Shown here: positions 55,099-64,000 of the stretch, in pieces
How positions within the stretch are numbered: position 1 is the first letter of the stretch
How the letters are laid out: each line of letters begins with the position of its first letter
Assembly: GCF_000626675.1 (NCBI RefSeq)
Contig: NZ_CP006842.1
Span: 1,364,001 to 1,428,000 of the forward strand
Reading direction: 5' to 3'
Origin: Corynebacterium glyciniphilum AJ 3170
GTDB lineage: Bacteria > Actinomycetota > Actinomycetes > Mycobacteriales > Mycobacteriaceae
Length of the DNA: 64,000 nucleotides
Notes under the pieces: model-generated
Seen by the model: the letters and a program-made list of their open reading frames with translations, nothing else
Databases searched by the model: none
What the model was told of the DNA's origin: nothing
Translations under genes and position numbers: made by a program

Positions 55099-55557
55099 GT
55101 GACTGAGCAGAACAGCGAGCAGACGAACAACCTCCCCGATATCAACGAGTCTGACGGGGACCTGGCGGATCACCGACGCCCGCTGCTGAACGCAGCCCGG
55201 TCGGGTGCCATCGGCCTTCTGGTGATCACCGTGGTCTCCCTGGCACTGTGGGGGAACTTCCGAGGCCTCGAGGGGCTGTGGGGTGTCCTCATCGGGGCAG
55301 CCGTCGGTGGTGGATTCGTGCTGGCGACGGTAGCTGTGGTCCTGTTGACGTCGAACACGTCACCCCAGACCACGATGATCGTCACACTGGGGTCGTGGCT
55401 GATCAAGATCGTGGTCGTCCTCGGCATCCTCCTCGTACTCCGCGAGATGGATTTCTTCGACCATACGGCGATGGGGGTCACTGTCATTGCTGCACTGGTG
55501 GTCGCACTGGGAGCGGAAACCATCGGCATCATCCGGACGAATGTCACGAACGTCTGA
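55099..55557 (+). CDS. AtpI-like membrane protein
   Basis: The 152-residue protein has a charged N terminus and four membrane helices (GAIGLLVITVVSLALW, VLIGAAVGGGFVLATVAVVL, LIKIVVVLGILLVL, VIAALVVALGAETIGII). It occupies the position of atpI (Rv1303 in M. tuberculosis) before atpB. AtpI is thought to help assemble the c-ring. The GTG start is right after a -10 box. A gap of about 300 bp separates it from atpB. Confidence 0.83.
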   Translation: MTEQNSEQTNNLPDINESDGDLADHRRPLLNAARSGAIGLLVITVVSLALWGNFRGLEGLWGVLIGAAVGGGFVLATVAVVLLTSNTSPQTTMIVTLGSWLIKIVVVLGILLVLREMDFFDHTAMGVTVIAALVVALGAETIGIIRTNVTNV

Positions 55558-55645
55558 CCCGGGGGTGCATGCGCGAACCGTGTGAGGAAGGCGCGTCTGC
55601 TTTGGGGGAGCGGGGGGAGTTGGTTCGCGCACCTGCGCGGACGGC

Positions 55646-55654
55646 TGGTATGCT
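55646..55654 (+). promoter_or_regulatory. Extended -10 promoter of the atp operon
   Basis: TGGTATGCT, an extended -10 box, lies about 200 bp before atpB in a 296-bp gap that otherwise holds no gene. A second TGGTATAT is near 55706. No good -35 is seen for either. Confidence 0.4.
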
Positions 55655-55853
55655 CTCCTGCGGGTAATCAGGTAGGCGGTCCCGTGTAGACACGCGTGCC
55701 CGCGAGTAAGCCTGGTATATCACCCCCGGTACCGTGCGGATGTGCGACGGAGTCCACGGTTCCGGGAACTCCTGACATCCTCCATCGCACCGCCTGACCA
55801 CAATCACGCGGCCCAAACCACGGGAGAGAACGCTGAGCGTTACAACCTTGGCC

Positions 55854-56654
55854 ATGAAGGGCGAATTCCACGCGCCTTCTATGGAGCATGAATTCTTCCC
55901 GGGGGAAGTGGATCCCAGCCAGCTCTGGTTCAGCGATTTCGCGAACGGCATCTTTGCAGTAGACCGCCTGATGATCATCCGTCTTCTGATGATCGTCATC
56001 CTGGCGGCTTTTTTTCTGTATGCCTTCCGTAAACCGAAGCTGATCCCGAGGGGTGCACAGAACGTTGCAGAGTACGCGGTCGACTTCGTCCGCGTGCACA
56101 TCGCCGAAGAGATCCTGGGGAAGAAGGAGGGTCGGCGTTTCCTGCCGATCATCGCCACCATCTTCTTCGTGGTCCTCATCGGTAACTTGCCTGCGATCAT
56201 TCCGGCGTTGAACATCTCCGCCAATGCGAGGGTCGGTATGCCGATCATCCTGGCGGCGGTGGCCTATGTCGCCATGATCTACGCAGGTGCCAAGCGTTAC
56301 GGCTTCGGCAAGTTCGTGAAGTCCTCCGTGGTCATCCCGAACCTGCCTCCGGCGCTGCACCTGCTGGTCGTCCCGATCGAGTTCTTCTCCACCTTCGTCC
56401 TGCGGCCGGTCACCCTGACCATCCGTCTCATGGCGAATATGCTGGCCGGTCACATTGTTCTCGTGCTGCTGTTCGGTGCCACGAACTTCTTCTTCTGGCA
56501 GCTCAACGGCTGGACGCTGTTGGCCGGAGGAACACTCGTCGCTGCCATCGCCTTCACTCTGTTCGAGATGCTGATCATCTTCCTGCAGGCCTACATCTTC
56601 AGCCTGTTGACGGCGGTCTACATCGAGCAGTCGCTGCACGCGGACGAGCACTGA
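55854..56654 (+). CDS. atpB: ATP synthase subunit a
   Basis: Proton half-channel subunit of Fo. The 266-residue protein begins MKGEFHAPSM; conserved features include IPALNISANARVGMP, VIPNLPPALHLLVVPIEF and the essential arginine region RPVTLTIRLMANMLAGH. Five to six membrane helices. The ATG is chosen by match to the C. glutamicum N terminus; a TTG two codons upstream is also open. First gene of the continuous atpBEFHAGDC operon. Confidence 0.95.
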   Translation: MKGEFHAPSMEHEFFPGEVDPSQLWFSDFANGIFAVDRLMIIRLLMIVILAAFFLYAFRKPKLIPRGAQNVAEYAVDFVRVHIAEEILGKKEGRRFLPIIATIFFVVLIGNLPAIIPALNISANARVGMPIILAAVAYVAMIYAGAKRYGFGKFVKSSVVIPNLPPALHLLVVPIEFFSTFVLRPVTLTIRLMANMLAGHIVLVLLFGATNFFFWQLNGWTLLAGGTLVAAIAFTLFEMLIIFLQAYIFSLLTAVYIEQSLHADEH

Positions 56655-56674
56655 CCCCCGACATCCACACATAA

Positions 56675-56989
<315 letters not shown>

Positions 56990-57055
56990 TGTGCGGTGTC
57001 CCGGTCAGGGACACTGTGACAAGACCTTCACACTCAAGAGCGAAAGCTGGAGACT

Positions 57056-57613
57056 ATGACGAACTACCTCATTCTGGCAGCCGATGAGCTGCCGCTGGAG
57101 GAGCAGATCAACCCTCTGCTCCCCAAGTCGTATGACATCGTCTGGTCCCTCGTCAGCTTCATCATCATCTTCGTGATCTTCTGGAAGTTCGTTCTTCCCA
57201 AGGTCAAGCAGGTCATGGCTGACCGCACCGACCAGATCGAGGGTGGCATCGCACGTGCCGAGCAGGCACAGGACGAGGCCAAGGCCGCGTTGGAGAAGTA
57301 CAACGCACAGTTGGCTGAGGCCCGCACCGAAGCTTCCCAGATTCGCGACGACGCCCGCTCGCAGGGTCAGAAGATCATCGCTGACATGAAGACCCAGGCG
57401 ACCGACGAGTCCAACCGCATCATCGAGTCCGGTAACAAGCAGCTGCTTGCGCAGCGCGAGGCCGTCGTCTCTGATCTGCGTAAGGAGATGGGGGAGAACT
57501 CCATCAACCTCGCCGAGCGACTGCTGGGCGACCAGCTGTCGGACGACGTTAAGCGTTCCGGTACGATCGACTCCTTCCTCGCTGATCTCGACAGCGTCGG
57601 ATCGGGGAAGTGA
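57056..57613 (+). CDS. atpF: ATP synthase subunit b
   Basis: Peripheral-stalk subunit of 185 residues: an N-terminal periplasmic piece, one helix ([18 protein letters not shown]) and a long charged coiled coil ([20 protein letters not shown]) reaching the F1 head. The C-terminal part contacts delta. It is followed by atpH after 5 bp, or overlaps it if the first GTG is used. Confidence 0.95.
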   Translation: MTNYLILAADELPLEEQINPLLPKSYDIVWSLVSFIIIFVIFWKFVLPKVKQVMADRTDQIEGGIARAEQAQDEAKAALEKYNAQLAEARTEASQIRDDARSQGQKIIADMKTQATDESNRIIESGNKQLLAQREAVVSDLRKEMGENSINLAERLLGDQLSDDVKRSGTIDSFLADLDSVGSGK

Positions 57614-57618
57614 GGCCC

Positions 57619-58437
57619 GTGCACGCAGCGAGCAGAACAACCCTGGACCAGCTGACTGAGTCGCTGGACGGTGCACTGTCCGGTGCCACCGACACCGCCG
57701 CCGCCGGCGCAGCCACGGGTTCCGAGCTGTTCGAGGTCGCAGACCTCCTGGACAGCGACCGGTCCCTGCGCACGGCGTTGGTTGACCAGACTGTTCCGGC
57801 CGACCGTCGCGCCGCACTGGCCGACGGGCTGCTGGCGGGCAAGGTCTCCGACACGACACGCGAGACTGTCTCGCAGGTCGTCAAGGGCACCTGGTCCAAC
57901 ACCCGGGACCTGCGCCACGGGCTGGTCGAGCTGGGCCGCCGTGCCCTGCTGCGTGCAGCCCATGAGCAGGGCCATCGCGAGAAGGTCGCTACCGAACTCT
58001 TCGATGTTGCGCGTCTCCTCGAACGGGAGCCGGAACTGGAGATGCTTCTGGCAGACCGTCTCGCGTCCGGCGAGAAGCGTCGGGAGCTGCTGGCAAAGGT
58101 CCTTTACGGACACGTCAGCGCCATCACTGAGGCGCTCGCGCTTCAGGTGGTCGGTCGTCCCGTCGCCCGTCCGGTGGAGGACCTTGACGCACTGTGTGAC
58201 TTCGCAGCTGGGCTTGACGGACGTCGGGTTGCCCGCGTCCGTTCGGCCGCGGCACTGTCGGAGGCACAGGAGCAGGCATTGGGTCAGAAGTTGGAGAAGA
58301 TCTACGGTTCCGCGATGTCCGTCCATTCCGAGGTTGACACCAGCCTCCTCGGCGGAGCGGTCATCCGGGTCGGCGATGAAGTGATCGACGGCAGCACAGC
58401 TGGAAAGCTGGAGCGTATGCGTCGGGCGCTCGTCTAG
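57619..58437 (+). CDS. atpH: ATP synthase subunit delta
   Basis: F1 subunit binding the peripheral stalk. At 272 residues it is longer than in most bacteria (about 180), as known for Actinobacteria. The GTG at 57619 ([12 protein letters not shown]) is chosen because corynebacterial forms begin MHAASR; the GTG at 57610 overlapping the atpF stop is the alternative. The C-terminal [21 protein letters not shown] is the family's end motif. Confidence 0.93.
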   Translation: MHAASRTTLDQLTESLDGALSGATDTAAAGAATGSELFEVADLLDSDRSLRTALVDQTVPADRRAALADGLLAGKVSDTTRETVSQVVKGTWSNTRDLRHGLVELGRRALLRAAHEQGHREKVATELFDVARLLEREPELEMLLADRLASGEKRRELLAKVLYGHVSAITEALALQVVGRPVARPVEDLDALCDFAAGLDGRRVARVRSAAALSEAQEQALGQKLEKIYGSAMSVHSEVDTSLLGGAVIRVGDEVIDGSTAGKLERMRRALV

Positions 58438-58508
58438 CCCCGGATAGAACCTCGATCGACAAGATAATTCATGTAATGCTGGAAGACGATACCGAGAGCA
58501 GGAAGAAC

Positions 58509-60143
58509 ATGGCGGAGCTTACGATCTCCTCCGATGAGATCCGTAGCGCGATTGCGAACTACACCTCAAGCACTTCCGCGGAGGCCTCCCGTGAGGAGGT
58601 CGGCGTGGTTACGATGGCAGCGGACGGCATTGCCCAGGTTTCTGGTATGCCCTCCGTGATGACCAACGAACTGCTTGAGTTCCCCGGCGGCGTCATCGGA
58701 GTCGCACAGAACCTCGAGACCGATTCGATCGGCGTCGTGGTGCTGGGCAACTACGAGTCGCTGAAGGAAGGCGACGAAGTCAAGCGGACCGGTGATGTCC
58801 TGTCCGTTCCGGTTGGGGAGAACTTCCTCGGCCGGGTCATCAACCCCCTGGGCCAGCCCATCGATGGTCGCGGTGACATCGAGTCCACCGAGACCCGCGC
58901 CCTGGAGCTGCAGGCACCGTCGGTGCTGCAGCGTCAGCCGGTGCACGAGCCGATGCAGACCGGCATCAAGGCCATCGATGCCATGACCCCGATCGGCCGC
59001 GGTCAGCGTCAGCTGATCATCGGCGACCGTAAGACGGGCAAGACCTCCGTCTGCATCGACACCATCCTGAACCAGCGCGAGAACTGGGAGTCCGGGGATC
59101 CGACGAAGCAGGTACGCTGCATCTACGTCGCGATCGGCCAGAAGGGCTCGACCATTGCTGCGCTGCGGCAGACCCTGGAAGAGCAGGGTGCACTGGACTA
59201 CACGACCATCGTGGCAGCTCCGGCATCCGACTCCGCCGGTTTCAAGTGGCTCGCTCCGTTCGCCGGCGCGGCCCTGGGTCAGCAGTGGATGTACGAGAGT
59301 AAGCACGTCCTCATCATCTTTGACGACCTGACCAAGCAGGCTGAGGCCTACCGCGCCATCTCCCTGCTGCTGCGCCGTCCGCCGGGACGTGAGGCATACC
59401 CGGGTGACGTTTTCTACCTGCACTCCCGTCTGCTGGAACGTGCCGCAAAGCTGTCCGACGAAGAGGGTGCTGGCTCGATGACCGCACTGCCGATCATCGA
59501 AACCAAGGCCAACGATGTCGGTGCGTTCATCCCCACCAACGTCATCTCCATCACCGACGGCCAGGTCTTCCTGGAGTCCGACCTGTTCAACCAGGGCGTC
59601 CGTCCGGCCATCAACGTCGGTGTCTCGGTCTCGCGTGTGGGTGGCGACGCCCAGACCAAGGGCATGAAGAAGGTTGCGGGTAACCTGCGACTGGACCTCG
59701 CCGCCTACCGTGACCTGGAGGCCTTCGCAGCCTTCGCGTCCGACCTGGACGAGTACTCGAAGGCACAGCTGGAGCGCGGTGAGCGTCTCGTTGAGCTGTT
59801 GAAGCAGCGGGAAACCGAGCCGCAGGCCGTCGAGGACCAGATGGTTTCCATCTTCCTCGCGGGTGAAGGTGAGTTCGACTCGGTCGCTGTCGAGGACATT
59901 CGTCGCTTCGAGGCTGAGCTGTGGGAGTACCTGCACGCCAACAACGCCGCGGTCTACGAGCAGATCAACGGCGGAACCCCGCTGTCGGACGAGTCCAAGA
60001 AGACGCTGGTGTCCGCTACCGGCGAGTTCAAGCGCAGCTTCCAGTCCACCGACGGAACCCCGGTCATCAACGAGCCTGAGGCTCAGGCTTTGGCCGACGA
60101 AGATCTCGATCAGTCCCAGATCACCGTCTCCCGCAAGAAGTAG
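58509..60143 (+). CDS. atpA: ATP synthase subunit alpha
   Basis: Non-catalytic F1 subunit of 544 residues. It begins [15 protein letters not shown]; the P-loop is [11 protein letters not shown], and the arginine finger region is [11 protein letters not shown]-terminal extension of the kind seen in Mycobacteriales ([15 protein letters not shown]). The ATG at 58509 matches the family start; the open frame upstream is not needed. A 71-bp gap separates it from atpH. Confidence 0.96.
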   Translation: MAELTISSDEIRSAIANYTSSTSAEASREEVGVVTMAADGIAQVSGMPSVMTNELLEFPGGVIGVAQNLETDSIGVVVLGNYESLKEGDEVKRTGDVLSVPVGENFLGRVINPLGQPIDGRGDIESTETRALELQAPSVLQRQPVHEPMQTGIKAIDAMTPIGRGQRQLIIGDRKTGKTSVCIDTILNQRENWESGDPTKQVRCIYVAIGQKGSTIAALRQTLEEQGALDYTTIVAAPASDSAGFKWLAPFAGAALGQQWMYESKHVLIIFDDLTKQAEAYRAISLLLRRPPGREAYPGDVFYLHSRLLERAAKLSDEEGAGSMTALPIIETKANDVGAFIPTNVISITDGQVFLESDLFNQGVRPAINVGVSVSRVGGDAQTKGMKKVAGNLRLDLAAYRDLEAFAAFASDLDEYSKAQLERGERLVELLKQRETEPQAVEDQMVSIFLAGEGEFDSVAVEDIRRFEAELWEYLHANNAAVYEQINGGTPLSDESKKTLVSATGEFKRSFQSTDGTPVINEPEAQALADEDLDQSQITVSRKK

Positions 60144-60205
60144 GCGCGGGTAACTAAGACGATGACTGCACAGACCGAGTACACAGAAGAAAGGAGGTAG
60201 CAGCG

Positions 60206-62637
<2,432 letters not shown>

Positions 62638-62649
62638 GGGGTCACGCAC

Positions 62650-63024
62650 ATGGCTGAGATTGCCGCTGAACTGGTGGCCGTGGAGCGGATGCTGTGGTCG
62701 GGTAAGGCCACCTCCGTCACCGCACAGACCACCGAGGGCGAGATCGGCGTGCTGCCCGGCCACGAGCCGCTGCTCGGCCAGTTGGTCGAGAACGGCGTCG
62801 TGGTCATCCGGACCACTGAGGGAGAGACTCTCGTCGCCGCGGTACAGGGCGGTTTCCTGTCCGTGTCGACGGCGAAGATCACCATTCTCGCCGATTCCGC
62901 ATTGTGGGCCCATGAGGTCGACACCGCTGACGCCGAGGCGCGCGAGCGCGACGCCTCGACCGACGAGGAGCGGGAGTTGGCACAGTCCGAACTTCGCGCC
63001 GTGAAGCGTCTGCAGGAGAGCTGA
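62650..63024 (+). CDS. atpC: ATP synthase subunit epsilon
   Basis: F1 subunit of 124 residues controlling ATP hydrolysis. It has the beta-sandwich ([34 protein letters not shown]) and a short C-terminal helix pair ending in [14 protein letters not shown]. Last gene of the atp operon, followed by a strong terminator. Confidence 0.95.
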   Translation: MAEIAAELVAVERMLWSGKATSVTAQTTEGEIGVLPGHEPLLGQLVENGVVVIRTTEGETLVAAVQGGFLSVSTAKITILADSALWAHEVDTADAEARERDASTDEERELAQSELRAVKRLQES

Positions 63025-63041
63025 CAGCCGCTGCACCTGCC

Positions 63042-63078
63042 GCCGGGCCGGTCACCTCAATGAGGTGACCGGCCCGGC
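63042..63078 (+). terminator. Terminator of the atp operon
   Basis: A perfect 17-bp GC-rich stem (63042-63058 with 63062-63078) and a three-base loop start 17 bp after atpC. It is followed by GTTCTTCGT, a weak T-rich tract. Confidence 0.88.
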
Positions 63079-63227
63079 GTTCTTCGTGGGCTGCGGTGAC
63101 GGCAGGAGTATCGTCCCCTTTTGGTACTCCCTCCGAGCGGCGGTAACATCAACCGAAAGTTCGGAGGCGCAATTCCCCCGACGGACGACTACCGTCGGAG
63201 GATGACGACCGAGAAGGGGCGTACCTG

Positions 63228-63683
63228 GTGCTGTTGAACATTCTGGTCACCGTTGTGGTGATCGTGCTCGTCTGCGGAGCACTTATCGCAGGTGCGCGTT
63301 TTCTTACGCTCCGCAGTCGAGGAATCCCCGTGGTGGTCAGAAGCCTTCCGAATCCGGATGGCAGGCACTGGCGCCACGGGGTTCTTGTATACGGGAGCGG
63401 GATCGCCAGGGTGTACAAACTCCGGTCGGTCCGGCCCGAGTCGGACCTGCAGCTGAGTCGTCACCACACCGAGATCACCGACAGGCGCCCCATCACCCGT
63501 CGAGAAGCGGCGTTCCTCGAGTCGGAACTGCACGTGATGACGTTGCTCGACGGAAAGAGGACCTGGGAGGTCGCCCTGGACGATGCCGGAGACACCGCTC
63601 TGGTCTCCTGGTTGGAGTCGGCGCCGTCGGAACGGATGGTGCGGTCGGACATGCGGATGGCGCGGAAGCGCGGAATCCGTTAA
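63228..63683 (+). CDS. DUF2550 membrane protein
   Basis: The 151-residue protein has one N-terminal helix (LVTVVVIVLVCGALIAGARFL) and a basic cytoplasmic or extracytoplasmic domain (RHWRHGVLVYGSGIARVYKLR). This is the DUF2550 family that follows the atp operon in Mycobacteriales (Rv1312). GAGAAGGGG lies before the GTG start. Function not established; a role near the ATP synthase or envelope is only suggested by position. Confidence 0.87.
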   Translation: MLLNILVTVVVIVLVCGALIAGARFLTLRSRGIPVVVRSLPNPDGRHWRHGVLVYGSGIARVYKLRSVRPESDLQLSRHHTEITDRRPITRREAAFLESELHVMTLLDGKRTWEVALDDAGDTALVSWLESAPSERMVRSDMRMARKRGIR

Positions 63684-63754
63684 CCCTTCTGGAGTGGATA
63701 CGGGGGTGGGGTGCTGCCGTCAACCCCGGTGGTTGATGGGGTAGCCTGTTCTCC

Positions 63755-64000
63755 ATGCGTTTGGTCATTTGCCGCTGCTCCGTCGACTACGAGGGGCGTC
63801 TCGCGGCCCATCTTCCCGAAGCCGACCGTCTGATCATGGTCAAAGCGGACGGTTCCGTGAGCATCCATGCGGATGACCGGGCCTACAAGCCTCTCAACTG
63901 GATGACGCCTCCGTGCACGTTGACCGTTGCGGAATCAGCCGATGTGCCGCAGGACATGGCGGAGCAGGGCGTGGAGTCTGTGTGGACCGTGGAGAATCCG
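63755..64000 (+). CDS. nucS: Mismatch-specific endonuclease NucS (5' part)
   Basis: EndoMS/NucS cuts both strands at mismatched DNA and provides the non-MutS mismatch repair of Actinobacteria. Only the first 82 codons are visible; they begin [20 protein letters not shown], and include [20 protein letters not shown], matching the mycobacterial protein closely. The catalytic C-terminal domain is outside the window. A -10-like TAGCCT (63742-63747) lies 7 bp before the ATG, so the mRNA may be leaderless. Confidence 0.93.
   Translation, partial: MRLVICRCSVDYEGRLAAHLPEADRLIMVKADGSVSIHADDRAYKPLNWMTPPCTLTVAESADVPQDMAEQGVESVWTVENP

Overview
The window looks like a chromosomal segment of a high-GC Corynebacterium (Mycobacteriales). 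The main reasons are the fused 2-oxoglutarate dehydrogenase OdhA (E1 with an acyltransferase domain), the second glyceraldehyde-3-phosphate dehydrogenase GapB, and the sigE-anti-sigma-tatB/mrp cluster. Two further reasons are the gene order argS-lysA-hom-thrC-thrB / rho-prfA-prmC-sua5-wecA-atpIBEFHAGDC-DUF2550-nucS, which is close to Mycobacterium tuberculosis Rv1292-Rv1321, and several promoters lying only a few bases from the start codon, as expected for leaderless mRNAs. I see no rRNA, CRISPR array, insertion sequence or prophage. The one tRNA I could fold is tRNA-Arg(CCG).

Layout. 1-10.8 kb: the end of an ABC permease gene, dapD, an amino-acid permease, dapE, a LOG-family protein, a one-helix membrane protein, an M17 aminopeptidase-like protein without metal ligands, rlmA, a GH32-like protein without catalytic acids, and an O-methyltransferase. 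10.8-16.8 kb: sigE, its zinc anti-sigma factor and tatB, facing mrp, DUF1003 and an MgtE-N/CBS protein, then a small membrane protein and an orphan lipoprotein. 16.8-25.3 kb: odhA, an acidic protein of unknown function, an unknown gene behind a near-perfect LexA box, gapB and a second permease. 25.4-31.7 kb: a DEAD-box helicase, a secreted HNH nuclease, and the osmolyte/proline transporters putP and proP. 31.8-40 kb: a tightly packed four-gene cassette encoding a HelZ-type SNF2 helicase, a SWIM zinc-finger protein, an MRE11/SbcD-like phosphoesterase and a RAD50/SbcC-like ATPase. 40-46.8 kb: tRNA-Arg(CCG), argS, lysA, hom, thrC and thrB. 46.8-55 kb: an acyl-CoA synthetase, rho with a long leader and a repeat-built insertion, prfA, prmC, sua5 and wecA. 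55-64 kb: the complete F1Fo ATP synthase operon, a DUF2550 protein and the start of nucS.

Themes. Diaminopimelate, lysine and threonine synthesis is split between the left (dapD, dapE) and centre (lysA, hom, thrC, thrB). Envelope stress is covered by sigE and its anti-sigma factor. DNA maintenance is represented by the helicase-nuclease cassette, the LexA-box gene and nucS, the non-MutS mismatch-repair nuclease of Actinobacteria.

The best candidate for an under-described system is the HelZ-SWIM-MRE11-RAD50 cassette (31811-39976), in which each gene overlaps or nearly touches the next. Next come the LexA-box orphan gene (21628-22230) and the two degenerate enzymes close together in the dapE-sigE interval (M17-like at 6106-7569, GH32-like at 8515-10047). 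All family names come from reading motifs by eye; no database search was run.
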